A stretch of DNA of 64,000 nucleotides from Blepharisma japonicum (GCA_949751835.1 CATKHK010000015.1:434001-498000); one strand, 5' to 3'; positions 32,927-44,831 are shown, counted from the stretch's first letter. Notes: generated by a model from the sequence alone, not told the origin. Numbers and translations: made by a program.

Positions 32927-34042
32927 ATGGGGATTAAACAGCTCATGCAATTGATCAATGAAAAAGCTTCTGGGGCAGTCCGAAAACTCCCGCTGGATCG
33001 ATATTCAGGCCAAATAGTTGCTTGTGACGCGTCAATGGCAATGTATCAATTTTTAATAGCAACACAATTTAGCACAAAATCAGGCCTTGGGATGCTAACC
33101 GATGCAGATGGTAACCATACAGCTCACTTGCTTGGACTATTTAATAGAACAATTATGTTTCTGGAAAACAGAGTCAAGCCTATTTGGGTATTTGATGGAA
33201 GACCTCCAACAATGAAAGCAGCAGAGCTTGAAAAACGAAAAAAAGCTAAAGAAGAGGCTGAAGAAAACGTAGAAAAAGCAATTGAAGAAGGAAAAGAGGA
33301 AGACATCAAAAAGTTTGGACAGAGAACTATTAGAATAACTCCAGAAATGAAAGAAGATGCTATGCAAATGCTCAGGCTAATGGGAGTCCCTGTAATACAG
33401 GCTCCTTGTGAAGCAGAAGCTCAATGTGCACATTTAGTGAAACTAGGAAAAGCACAAGCTGTAGCATCGGAAGATATGGATAGTCTTACATTCGGCTCAA
33501 CTTATTTATTAAGAGGATTTAACTCCAAAAAGGAGCCAATTGTAGAGATTAGCTATAATGAATTACTTGCAGGACTTGAATTAAATCAAAGAGAGTTTAT
33601 TGATTTGTGCATTTTATTAGGATGTGATTATACTGAGCATATTTCAGGAATTGGGCCAGTGACTGGGTATAAATTAATAAAGCAGTATGGAACGATTGAG
33701 AGAGTAGTGGATCATATTACAGGCTCTGATAAGAAAAAATACGGAATCCCTCAAGAATTCAATTTTGAAGGAGCAAGAGAGCTGTTTTTAAACCCAGAGG
33801 TTGATAATTGTGAGGGAGTTGAAATTCAATGAAATGCACCTAATGAAGCTGAATTATCAGCATATTTAATTGTGCAAAAAGGGTTTGCTCAGGCAAGAGT
33901 TGATGCTGGTATACAAAAACTTAAAAAAATTCAAGGGAGGCCTGCACAGCTTGTGCTGGAACACTTTTTCGGAAAAGCTGAAGTTGTAAAAAGAAAAGCT
34001 CCTGAGCCAAAAGGATCCGCTAAAAAATCAAAGAAAAAATAA
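32927..34042 (+). CDS. FEN1: Flap endonuclease 1
   Basis: 371-residue structure-specific nuclease that removes 5' flaps in Okazaki-fragment maturation and base-excision repair. Starts MGIKQLMQLI. Metal ligands are all present: ACDAS (D34), WVFDGRPP, PCEAEAQC (two Glu), SEDMDSLTFG (two Asp) and GCDYTEHISGIG. The single TGA at 33830-33832 is Trp (the IQW position of the family). The C-terminal QLVLEHFF fits the PCNA-interacting QxxLxxFF box, followed by a Lys-rich nuclear tail. Confidence 0.97.
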
Positions 34043-34232
34043 ATTAGATAATTAGCATGATAAAGCTGGCCAAGATTTGTAAAAACTATATATATTTGAA
34101 TTGGATATATAGAGCAATATATTTACTTATAAATAGATTGATTAAGGACTTTTCTCCACGCTACTACCACTACCCAATTAAAACATCAAGCTAAAAGATA
34201 TTTCCTCAAGAACCTCTTTCTTAATTATTTGT

Positions 34233-34691
34233 TTATTTTTTCTTAGCGACACCAACAGTCTTACCTCTTCTTCCAGTGGTTTTTGTCTTCTGTCCTCTGC
34301 ATTTAACTCCCCACCAATGCCTAAGTCCTCTGTGTAACATCATTTTCTTCATCCTTTCCAGATCTTCTCTCATTTTGGCATCTAAAAAGTTGGCCACGAT
34401 CTGTGAATCAGTTCCTACGACAATATCCCTTCTTCTATTTAAGAACCATGTAGGGATGTTATATTCAGTTGGCTTATTGATGATGGTGACAATTTTCTCA
34501 ATTTCTTCTTCTGTTAGCTGTCCTGCTCTTTTGGTAAGGTCGACACCTGCTCTTTTGAGGATAAGATTGGAAAAGCGTCTTCCTATTCCTTTAATTGCAG
34601 TCAAAGCGTACATTACTTTGCGACGGCCATCAATATTGGTGTTTAGGATACGAAGGATGAAGTTGAATTCACTTTCTTGAGTTACGACCAA
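34233..34691 (-). CDS. RPS18: 40S ribosomal protein S18 (uS13)
   Basis: 152 residues, normal family length. Shows [21 protein letters not shown], the NRRRDIV segment and the C-terminal [22 protein letters not shown]. Component of the small-subunit head. Codon use contains TGG only, no TGA, as might be expected in a highly expressed gene. Confidence 0.98.
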   Translation of the reverse strand: MVVTQESEFNFILRILNTNIDGRRKVMYALTAIKGIGRRFSNLILKRAGVDLTKRAGQLTEEEIEKIVTIINKPTEYNIPTWFLNRRRDIVVGTDSQIVANFLDAKMREDLERMKKMMLHRGLRHWWGVKCRGQKTKTTGRRGKTVGVAKKK

Positions 34692-35012
34692 TGATGACTA
34701 TGTGACTCTTACCATTCTATGGACTTTAACTATTACTTAAATGGTAAAAGTTAGAAGATGGATTGTGCAATATGCAATATGAGATTGAAATATCAAGAGC
34801 TTAAAAATTTTGGAAATAAAAAATATTGATAATGCCAAAGGGATATATTAAAAATTTTTTACAATTATTTCTGCAAGCTTACTTCTAAGGGCAAGCAATT
34901 TCATTTATAGTGCTATACTTTGTCTTAAATTAGTTGTTTGGGCTTCTGATATTGCCTAATGAAATGTATAATATTAAGCCATGCTTAATTTAATATATAA
35001 AAAATTTAAAGA
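34692..35012. other. Intergenic between RPS18 and the ArfGAP gene
   Basis: About 320 bp between divergent genes; AT-rich. No open frame or RNA seen; it should contain the RPS18 promoter. Confidence 0.5.
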
Positions 35013-35885
35013 ATGGAAGCCGGCTTAACATCCGAAGTGTTTGAAGCCTTGATGGTTGATGACTCAAATAAAGTGTGTGTTGATTGCAACAGCCCGAACC
35101 CAGACCATGGCTCAGTAAACCACGGTGTCTTCATCTGCAATCAATGCGCGGTATCTCATCTAGAACTTAAAGGGACAAGCAAAGTAAAATCTCTAAGAGA
35201 TGAGCCTTGGGATCCCGAAGAGCTCAAATTAATGATCGCAGGAGGCAATGCAGCTTTGCGAGATTATTTTATGTACTATGGGTACACAAATGAAACCCCA
35301 ATAAATTTAAAATACCGAACAAAGTCAGCTGCATTTTACAGAGATATGCTTGAAATAATATCCAAAGAAGTAAGCTGTGAGTCAAATTTTTTGCCTTTAG
35401 AGGATGGAATTCTGCTAGCTCAAGACGACCAAACCAAGCTTTATGCACACCCAAGACCTTCACTTCAAGCTGCAAAAGAAAACTCAAAAGAAGAAATAGT
35501 GAGTTCACAGCCAGAAAAAGGTTTTAAAGGGTGGATAGTAAGGACTTTTAACAAAACGAGAGAAGCTGGAAATAGAGCATTCAAGAGAATTAATGACTAT
35601 GGAAATACTCCTAAAATGAGAAATCTAGAATCAAAATCACTTGGGCTTGTAAATAAAGTAAAGCATACTTTTAGGCCAACTACACAGTTTATTGACAACT
35701 ATAATAGCAATATAGCAGTAAGAGCAGTTCATACTTTTGAAAACATTAATTTGAACCAGGAATCTCAAAAGATAAAGAGAGAAGCAATGAATTTAATGAA
35801 AAATAACTCTGTAAATAACTTGATTCCTGCAAAAGAGGCTATTCTAGAAGGCGCTTATATTGAAGAAAATACTGAGAATCATTAA
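35013..35885 (+). CDS. ArfGAP-domain protein lacking the arginine finger
   Basis: 290 residues. The N-terminal zinc finger has C22, C25, C42 and C45 (CVDC...CNQC) and the family GVFICNQC and LRDEPWDPEELKLM. In active ArfGAPs CxxCSGIHRxLG supplies a catalytic Arg; here the sequence is CAVSHLELKG, with Leu50 in its place. So GTP hydrolysis on Arf may not be stimulated. The C-terminal 170 residues (helical, GFKGWIVRTFNKTREAGNRAF) may bind membranes. Trafficking role inferred from the family. Confidence 0.85.
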   Translation: MEAGLTSEVFEALMVDDSNKVCVDCNSPNPDHGSVNHGVFICNQCAVSHLELKGTSKVKSLRDEPWDPEELKLMIAGGNAALRDYFMYYGYTNETPINLKYRTKSAAFYRDMLEIISKEVSCESNFLPLEDGILLAQDDQTKLYAHPRPSLQAAKENSKEEIVSSQPEKGFKGWIVRTFNKTREAGNRAFKRINDYGNTPKMRNLESKSLGLVNKVKHTFRPTTQFIDNYNSNIAVRAVHTFENINLNQESQKIKREAMNLMKNNSVNNLIPAKEAILEGAYIEENTENH

Positions 35886-36464
35886 TTTAGAATTGCTTAA
35901 AAATTAATTGATTATATAGTAAAATAATCTATTTGGGATACTACCTTTCAGAGGCATTTTTCATTTCATTAAAAAGACAGAAGAAATAGAAATCCCATTA
36001 GCATAGCCCAAGCAATTAAAATTGCTATTAAAAATATAAAGAATTTTGCTTTAAAAATAATCCTATGAGGTTTATGGATATTTTTTCTTTTGTTCTGCTG
36101 ATAAAGAATGAATTTTTCTTTGTTTTACTTCAATTTAAAAACGCCAAAAAACTAAGCTGATGAACTAATAAAAAATTAAATTCTAGGCTTAAAATATAAA
36201 TGGAATAATTGCAGCCAGAGATTAAAAAGCAACCTCTAAACTTTTATTAATTTAAAATTAAGAAATTCTGAGCAGCTTAGAAACAGCCATTCTAGAAAAT
36301 TCAAAAGAAATTTAATTTTAACCCAAAAATTTTGATTAAACTTAATAGCCAAGTCTCGATAAAAAGATCTAAATCTTTTGAAATATTTTCTATTTGAATT
36401 CTAAAACTACTGGTAAGTATTGAAATAGGTCTAGCATTTTTTGATGGTAATTATATATATAAAA
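35886..36464. other. Intergenic, AT-rich, about 580 bp
   Basis: Between the ArfGAP and PP2C genes, both plus strand. Mostly A/T. A short minus-strand frame with a membrane-like stretch (35969-36124) lacks an ATG and is not called. No repeat or RNA gene seen. Confidence 0.5.
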
Positions 36465-37808
36465 ATGGGATCATGCCTCAAATGCGTCAAGAGTGAAAAT
36501 TCAAATAACAACACGATTTCTATATTGGACTACCCCAGAAACAGAGTTCTCGAGGTGGTTAAATGGAACAAACGAGGAGAAGCAGAAGATTTAATCGAAA
36601 AACGCATAGAACTTACTAATCCTAAGATGGTTCTTGCGAGAGAAATTATACATAAAAATAGGAGATATTTTATTTCAGTTTGTACTTTACCAGGCTTAAA
36701 GGCAGAAACTTTTGTTCCTAAAGTCTGCCAAGATCAGTGCCTTGTAGCAGAAGACTCTAACAGTATTCTAATGGCAATTCATGACGGCCATGGGAGTGAA
36801 GGTGAAAAAGTGAGCTCATTCGTGAGCAATGAGTTAGAAAATTATTATAGAACTCACAAGAGAGAATTTGCTAATTCTCCAAAACAGTCATTAATATCAG
36901 CAACTAAGCATTGCGATGAAGCCCTTTACCAGAGTGGGATTTCAATAACCTATTCAGGCACAACACAAGTCCTAGCTTTAATACAAAATAATGAAGTCTA
37001 TTTTGCCAATGTTGGCGATTCTAGAGCACTTATAGCTTCTGGATCTTCTTGGCCAGCTACAACTTGCCGTTCCAATGATGAGTGGGGATCTATTCTAGAA
37101 GATCTAAAAAAAGCAAGAAAATACCCAAATGCATACCCAGTTAAGCCATATCAATTAACAACAGATCACAAGCCAGATTCTGACACAGAAGTTATGAGAA
37201 TTCTAGAAAGTGGTGGTTGCATCAAAAGAAAATCCAATAACGGTGTCAAATCAGGCCCAAACAGAATTTATAAGTTAACAGAAAAAGCACCAGGTCTCGC
37301 TACCTCCAGAACCCTTGGTGATCGAATAGCAAGACAAATTGGTGTTATTTGTGATCCTGAAATCACTTTTCACACCTTTGATTTTCAGCAGGACGAGTTT
37401 ATCGTTATGGCTTCTGATGGTCTTTGGGATGTGATGTCCAATGAAGAAGTTGTCAATTTTGTAGCTGCCTATAAAGAAAACTGTCAAAAAGAAGTTGTCC
37501 AGTCCACAAGTTCAGAAGCAAATTCAAGCAATTCATGTATTGCCCAACTGTTGTGTGAAGAAGCAAGATTAAGATGGCTAAAGATTTCTGCCTATAAAAA
37601 GACAAATGTTGACGATATTACTTGTATAGTGCTAGATCTCAACAAAGGCAATAACGGTTTATTCACAGAGGAAACAAGCGTTGAGAAATCAGATAATAAA
37701 GTCATGCCTGAAATGAGCCCACACACTCCACATGCGGATAGGCAAAAAGAAATGCTTTTCAAACACGTCATGAATTATGCTCCATTTGAAGCTGGAAGAT
37801 GTCCTTAA
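36465..37808 (+). CDS. PP2C-family Ser/Thr protein phosphatase
   Basis: 447 residues. I chose ATG 36465 because it gives MGSCLKCVKS, a strong N-myristoyl/palmitoyl signal in a good context (aaaATGGG); an ATG 24 bp upstream is less likely. Metal-binding and catalytic motifs: AIHDGHGSEG, ANVGDSRALIASG, ASDGLWDVMSNEEVV and DDITCIVL. PP2C enzymes are Mn/Mg-dependent and often counter kinases in signalling. Probably membrane-attached. Confidence 0.93.
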   Translation: MGSCLKCVKSENSNNNTISILDYPRNRVLEVVKWNKRGEAEDLIEKRIELTNPKMVLAREIIHKNRRYFISVCTLPGLKAETFVPKVCQDQCLVAEDSNSILMAIHDGHGSEGEKVSSFVSNELENYYRTHKREFANSPKQSLISATKHCDEALYQSGISITYSGTTQVLALIQNNEVYFANVGDSRALIASGSSWPATTCRSNDEWGSILEDLKKARKYPNAYPVKPYQLTTDHKPDSDTEVMRILESGGCIKRKSNNGVKSGPNRIYKLTEKAPGLATSRTLGDRIARQIGVICDPEITFHTFDFQQDEFIVMASDGLWDVMSNEEVVNFVAAYKENCQKEVVQSTSSEANSSNSCIAQLLCEEARLRWLKISAYKKTNVDDITCIVLDLNKGNNGLFTEETSVEKSDNKVMPEMSPHTPHADRQKEMLFKHVMNYAPFEAGRCP

Positions 37809-37965
37809 AAGTATGTAAATATTCTATTAATATATCTGGTCAATTTTGGATTTTTGATACTCAAAATATCCAAATATTGTGTCAGTTCTATACATAATCA
37901 GAGATTATTTAATTAATAACGACCGCTTGTAACAATAATTATTTATTAGAATCGAAATGAAGACT

Positions 37966-39015
37966 TTAAGATTCTGAAAATATTTCTTTAATTTCAAGCT
38001 TGGTTATATTGTGTAGGATATCTTCTAAAGTGATCATACCAATTATAGATGGAAATTGGTCGTCTTTATTGAGCTGAGTAACAAAAGCAACATGCGATTT
38101 TCCTTGTCGAAAAATATTTAAAAGGTCATAAAATGAAATTTCTTCGTGAACATATAAGGGTTCTATTAATTTTATGCCTGAATTCTTGATAGAAATGTTT
38201 TCATCAACTCCTACAAGCCTCTTTAAGAGCAGAATTCCAATAATATTAGTTTTTTCATATCCTTCATATATAGGTATTCGGCTAAACCCAGCATTTTTGA
38301 TTTCACACAGCATGTGTCTTGTTAAAAGTGTGTCAGAACTGAGACTATAAGTTTTTTCTATAGGAATCATGTGCATATTCACAACATGTGAATTTATGTC
38401 AATTAAATTCATAATTATTTTGAGCTGTTGCAGTCTTGCTGGGTCTAAATTGTTTGATTTTAAATATGTTGCTAATATAAAATTCTTTATTTCATTTTTG
38501 TTGATTTTTCTTTTATGTTTTGAGCCTGAAATTTTATCCAATAATTTAGATAATGGCCATGCAATAGGCAGTAAAATATAAATAATTGCTTTAATTAGCA
38601 GAATAGATTTGCAAGCAATATCAATTTGCTTTGGACCTGTGCAAACAGATTGCGGTATTATTTCTCCAAAAATCAAAACTATTGTAACACTTATAATTAT
38701 TGATCCTATGTCTCCTACCATTGACTCTAAAATCAATGGAAGTGCTTCAAGTGCAAGTGAATTCACAATTATTAGACTGACAAGCAATAAATGGTGCTTT
38801 TTGATTAAGGGGAGTATTTTCATAGCTTGCAATTTTTCTTTTTCTGTTCCTGTAAGTGCTTTAGATTCAAGAGCTTCTACATCTACTGAGAGAAGGCCAA
38901 CTGTTAATCCAGATATCATTCCTGCAAAAGTGACTAGAAGTCCTGAGAGGATTGTAAGAAGAAAATAGACTTCTCAAGTGAAATTATCGGCATATTCGTT
39001 GAAGGGAAATTTCAT
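37966..39015 (-). CDS. CNNM/CorC-type DUF21 + CBS transporter-like protein
   Basis: 349 residues. Start ATG 39013-39015 (MKFPFNEYADNFTW, with a TGA Trp). The N-terminal half is a DUF21 domain with four hydrophobic segments (FLLTILSGLLVTFAGMISGLTVGLLS, LLLVSLIIVNSLALEALPLIL, SIIISVTIVLIFGEIIPQSV, AIIYILLPIAWPLSKLL). The C-terminal half has a CBS pair (HMIPIEKTYSLSSD, FSRIPIYEG, GMITLEDILHN). The family is linked to Mg2+ homeostasis. It lacks the C-terminal cyclic-nucleotide-like domain of animal CNNMs. Confidence 0.9.
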
Positions 39016-39722
39016 GTTTTCCTATAATTAATATTTAGCATTATCAATTATCAGGAATTAATTTAATGCATATTGGAAATATGGCTATTATGATGAATAA
39101 AATTGAGTTAAATTATTTTTTGAATAAGAAAGCTTACTTTTATATTAATGTTTCTATGCTAATTAGATCAATCAGGAATCTTAAAATTAGTGCTTTTATT
39201 AATTAATTACTTTTCAGCAAACTATTTAAAGCTTAAAATTAGTATTTTTCTGACCAATGAATATATAAATTCTTGATAGGCTTGAACTTATTATATAATT
39301 CTTACTATTCCAGCTTTTCTGTGCAGTTCATTTATAATATAAGCCATCAAGCATTAACTTTTTTAATTTAATAAGTGCTTTCAATATCTATACAGTTTTG
39401 ATATTGCTTAATCATTTGAATTTTGATATTTAATTTGAATTAACTTACGCTATTTATACTGAGCTCTTATTAATAATCCAAAAGAGTAAGATATATGATT
39501 CATCAGCTTCCATTGAAATAGAAATTAATTAAATTAGAAATCATGCAAGCATATTTAATTAAGCAAATAATGCAATCATTTAATTATAATGGAGAGAAAA
39601 ATATCCTTTAATAAAGACACATCACAATATGATTATTTATCTCAAAATGAAATTGCTGATTAAAATTTTGCATTTTTTCTCTCAATCTTATAATTATTTT
39701 AATAGAAGCTCTATATATCAAA
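39016..39722. other. Intergenic upstream of the CHAT-STAND gene
   Basis: About 700 bp between divergent genes. It holds an imperfect hairpin at 39272-39351 and a 24-codon upstream frame at 39589-39663. Otherwise AT-rich with no gene. Confidence 0.5.
39272..39351. ncRNA. Possible hairpin element or ncRNA
   Basis: CTTGATAGGCTT at 39272-39283 pairs with AAGCCATCAAG at 39341-39351 (11 pairs, one bulged A), and the stem continues imperfectly inward through the flanking A/T-rich arms. It may be a small RNA precursor or just chance; no family recognised. Confidence 0.2.
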
Positions 39723-42700
39723 ATGTGGGTGAGCTATTCATACGATGTAGGAAGTCTCAGCTCAGGCTCTGATTTATTCGGCTTTGAAATTCCAGAAAAA
39801 TTCGTTACCGATAATAAAATTTCATATGTAGATCTTTGAAATCTTCTACTAGAACACCAAGCATTTACGAATTCAAGCACAACTATAAGTTACTATAACG
39901 AAGAAATAGGCGCATACAAGAATTTATCCTCAAAAGATAAGCTCTCAGCTGAAAGAGAAATTCAGCTTCTCATCCAAAATTCTCAAATTAGTGAAATTGG
40001 CACTATATTAGAACGAATAGAAGACTTAGAAACCAATATTTCGCATCTTAATTCTGCTCTAAAAGAAAATGACCAAGTAAAATCTTCAAATCAGAGCCAA
40101 GCAAGCTCAGAGCATCTTGACATGGCAATGCTATATGCAGCTCCTCTGACAAGAAAGGATGGAATCAAAATAAAAGAATGCGACAATTGGAATTTAAATT
40201 TTGACTTAGAAAGAAAAAAACTATTAGAAGCTTTTGAAAGAAGCCAAATTCATGCATCAATCAGATTTGAAACAGCAACTTTACAGCATTTAGGGGAAAT
40301 ACTGGAGCTACAACCTAAAATACTTCATATAAGCTGTCATGGGTACTATCAAAGAACTTCTCCTAATGAATTTGTGCTGGCTTTTGAAGACAGTAAATGC
40401 TTGGGTATGAGAGATGAAGTCAACCAAAGTCGGCTCAAGAAAATTCTTGAGACCCATTGCAAGTATTTTAATATCGTCATTGTGAGTGCTTGCTTCTCAC
40501 AAGCTATTGGGAACGTATTTTTAGATGCAGGAATCGATTGTGTAATTACAATTCACGACCAATGCAAAATCTTAGACGATGCTGCTATTTCTTTTGCAGT
40601 TACATTCTATAGAAGCTTGCTCCGAGGAAAATCAATAAAAAAAGCTTTTATTGAAGCAAAGAAGAATGTCAATTTTGAGCAAACTGTCATGAGAACAACT
40701 TGTTGCTGTGCCCATAATCATAAGCGCAATTGCCTTTGAAAAGCTAGGAATGACCATGGAGAGCATACACCAAATGAGGAATGCATCTGTGCAAAACGAA
40801 ACAATGATTCAGTTCATAAGTTAAATTGCCAATGGGCAACCAAATTTCTTGCAAAATTCAATAAAGCAAGGACTCCAAGTGAGCAAGAAATCAAGGATGG
40901 AAGCTGAGTAATTTGCTGCTGTTCGCCAGAAGTCCCTCATAATGAAGCAATGAAATTTAAACTGCTGCTAAAAAACAAAGAAGTAGGGAACCAAATTCTA
41001 TTTTCTGGGCGAACACAAAGTGAAATCCAGGAGCCTTATACATATGAAACTCCTTTTAAGCCTCCTCCAATAAGGCAGAAAATCATAGGGAGAAATAGAG
41101 AAATGCAGCAACTATTAGAAATGGGTAAAAACAACAGAGTTGTAATAGTTAGTGGGAAGCTTGGAATTGGGAAATCACTTCTGGTAAAAAGTGTGGCACA
41201 TTATGCTTGTGAAAGAAGAATATTTAAGCATGGAGTTCTCTATTTAAATCTGCAAGGCAAAACCAATTCAAGCACTATTAATCAAATGATAGCCAAAAGC
41301 TTAAACGTCCCTTGGGAAAAAAGCAAAGAAGAAATTGCAAGAATAATTGAAAACATGCATCTTTTAATAATCCTTGACAATATTGGTGGAATAATTGCTC
41401 ACAATAAAGAAAAAGTAAAAAATAAAATTGTTTCATTGCTAGAAAGGACTCAGTTTCCTAAGTTTTGAATTGTGGTGAGTGGTGAAAACACTTTAAAGCT
41501 AGATAGAGCTGCAGAATTCAAACTAGGAGAACTGAGCAAAAGAGCTGCAGCTAAACTAATTAAAACAAGGACAGAAGTTTACCAGAAAATTAGGAACGAT
41601 GTGCTGAAGCTTTTAAATGTAGTCTGCAAGTCTCCTTCTGAGCTGTTTCAATTGATGCCTGTGCTTATGGAAAAAACAGTTGATGAATTTTTACTTGACT
41701 ATCAATCTCATCATTCTAACCTTAATGAATATGAAGATTCCCGCTCTCTTTATTTATCACTTACTTATCTTCAAAACCGCAAGCCAGAAGCTGTTAATCT
41801 TATCAAGCTACTTTCATTGCTCCCTGTAGGAATTTTTAGAGAAAATCTTAGCCTTATATGCAGCCAGCAAATATGTGACTGAAAAGATGCACTATCACTT
41901 TTAGAGTCACAAGAAGGAGAAGAATGGCTTGTGAAAATACATCTGAATGACCATGCAAACAACTCAGATAATAGTGAAGATGAAGAAAGCCAAGAGCTGA
42001 GGTCAAGCACATTTTTGGATATGAGTGAAAGCTTAAGTTCAATGAAAATTGAGCAATTAACAACTCAAGAAATTCTGATGGTCTCTCAGCCTGTTAAAAA
42101 ATATATTAAATCTGAAGTCACTCCATGGGCTGATAATGCAATGGCTTGTATGGAGTATTTAGCTGCTTTGGCTAGAGCTCTAATGCAAATTACTAGCCAA
42201 CTACCCTCTATGGCATGCTCGAATGTGATGAAATCCCTTGGCAATTTTAACGCATTAAATCCTTCGCCTACCTGAAAGCTCTGCAACTACGAAGAAATTG
42301 TTGCAGAAATATTGAGCACTATAAAAAATTCAATAATTCCTCCCCAGAAGTTATTTGAATGTATGGAACGCAATTTCGCAGACTACCTCAGTGAAAATTA
42401 TTTACGGCAGATTTTTAATGAGCGTAGAGATCCACAAATTGGAAACCTTGTTTTCGAAATGGGTCAATGCGTTATGTGTATATACCTACTTTTTGGGAAG
42501 AAAAATCAAGCATTTAATGTTATAGATAGCATGAAAAAATGCCTTAAAACGTTCAGTGCTAATGAGACACTTAAGCATAAATTGAGACTGTCCTGAAGCG
42601 CTATGAAAATTGAATACAAAAAAAAGTTCAGAATAGAAAAAGCTATAAAACAAGCTGAAAAAGCTTTGCAGCATTTTGAAATTAATGAAATGACTGATTG

Positions 42701-44831
42701 CTTGGCAGAAAGCTATTTATTAAGGGCAATTATTTCTATAAATGCACCTCTTAAGCGAAAAGAAATGTATGAGAATAGAGTAAACGAAATAAATGAAAAC
42801 TTAGAGCAGGCAGCAAGCCGCTTTAAAGATTTATGGTTCAGCATTGGAAGCTCAGGACTTGCAAGATCATATTTACTTTATTGTGAATGAAAAATTTCTA
42901 ATAGTCATAGCGATGAAGAAATAATCAGAAGATTGCAAACTTCTTATAGAATATTCAAAGAACTGAATCTAGTTGGTCTACAGGAAAAATCTCTTTGTTT
43001 ATTGGGAAAAGCTTATTTTAATATCGAAAGTTGAATTGCAGCAGAGGAATCTTGGAGATTCGCATTAGAAATTGCACGAAAATTCAAAGACAGAAGTTAT
43101 GAAGTCGAAATCAACGAGCAGCTAAATTTGATTTTTGAGCGCATAAGAAGGCGCAGCGGTAATGTAATTGTTGTATTGAGAGCATACCCCTTAGTATTAG
43201 TTAACTCAACCACTGGAAATTTTATTTTGGATTCTGTGGTTTGCACTCATTTTTCCCCTTTCAAGAGAATTCTTCTTGATACTTTGTATCAACAACGAAA
43301 GCTTATTTATATGAAATTTGATGTCGGAACAAGACAGAAGCTTATGGAGTATATAAAAGAAGGCTGCAAAGTGCTGCATCTCTCTACCTGCATGCCGCAA
43401 ATAGACTCTTTAGTACTAGAAAACCATAATTTTAGCGCTGATAATGTTTCTTTACCAGAATTAGAAGAACTATTTGGCCTAGCTTCAGAGAGATGCGGAT
43501 TGAGCTTAGTTGTGCTAGCCATGCCTTTATCTAAAAAAATTGGTGAGTATCTATTTAACCAAATCGGTATAGATTTTGTGATATGTTTTGACTATAAAGA
43601 ATATCCACTCTGCAAGTATTTGACACAGCTTCAGTTAATGTTTGAAAAAGCTATAGAAACTTTCTGTGAAAAGTTTTATGCACTGTTAGTTGAAGGGAAG
43701 ACAGTGAAAAAGGCATGAAAGGCAGCAAAGCGTATAAGTGACAACTTTGTTGATACTAATTCAAAATTATTTGAACATTTTAATGAAGAAAACTTCAATA
43801 TTGAAGAACTTTATAAAGGAAAAGGCCCTATTTTGTTAGGAAAAGGAGATAAAGCCTTGTTTAGTGACTCTTCAAGTCATATACTTTCACATGAGTCTGT
43901 TCTATTTCCTGGTAATGTTTTACATACTTCAATACAAGGGCAATATGTAAACATCAAAAGAACAAACAGCAGTCTAGTAGGAAGACATAGGGCAATGTAT
44001 GAAGTTATTGAAAAACTGCTTGAAACCAGGCTTGTTCATATTGTAGGACCAAAAGGTATCGGCAGAAGTTCTTTGATAAAGCATATAGGATATTATATGC
44101 ATACAAGACAAAAATTTTCTGATGGGATATTTTGGATTAATATGAGATCCCAAGGGAGCTTGGCACAATTTAATGAAAATTTAGAAAAAGAAGGCTTATT
44201 CATATCATTCGAGGACAGTGATATGGAAGAGAACCTTAGTCATAAAAATCTGCTTTTAATGCTTGATGATTGCGATGATATTATTAGAGAAGCTAGGGCC
44301 CAGTTTCATAATTTAATTGAAACTTTGCATCGAAAGTATAAAGTTAGCGTAATAATTACAAGCTATCCAATCGAACTTGGGTATCCGTGCGAGAGATATG
44401 AGCTTAATCTTCTTGAACCTTTAGAATCAGCCTCGATGCTTTTAGCATGCTTAGAAAGAAGCCTAGATCGTAAAGAAGTAATTCCTTATAATAAAGAAAT
44501 GAATATTGCTCAAGACCTAGCTGAGTCATCACTTCTAAAAGAATGCATGAATTTACCTCTAAAAATAAAAGAACTCGCTGGTAAACTAAACCAGGAAAAT
44601 TTCAAAGTCCTTGAATTCCAAAGAATTCAAATCAGTGACTCCTATGACTCGCTTCCTTCTGCTGTGTCAACTTTGACTGAAGCAAGTGATTTAAGATGGT
44701 CAGACGAAGAAATTTTTGAAGAAGAAAAAGAGACTAATGGAGATATCAAAGAGCATAAAACAAGAGAGATTTCATTAAAAATGAAAAGAAAAAACACTGA
44801 TTGCTTGAAAGAGCAAAAATCAAAACTTTAA
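39723..44831 (+). CDS. Giant protein with two CHAT-protease + STAND-NTPase modules, 1702 aa
   Basis: One frame from ATG 39723 to TAA 44829-44831 with about a dozen TGA Trp codons. Module 1: helical leader (1-130), a CHAT caspase-like domain with H206 (LHISCHG) and C257 (VSACFSQ), a Cys/His-rich insert (about 325-415), then a STAND-type P-loop NTPase with GKLGIGKS (K484) and LLIILDN. A helical TPR-like stretch (about 850-1130) follows. Module 2: CHAT-like with Cys1223 and Met1267 at the catalytic positions, and a P-loop GPKGIGRS with Arg1448 for Lys, and LLLMLDDCDD. So module 1 looks active and module 2 degenerate. CHAT and STAND proteins elsewhere act in regulated proteolysis, defence or cell death; the role here is inferred. 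Confidence 0.88.

Noticed and set aside
35969-36124. Minus-strand open stretch with a membrane-like segment before a TAA
   Set aside because: No ATG ahead of the segment and no 15-nt intron that would link it to an upstream exon in the same frame.
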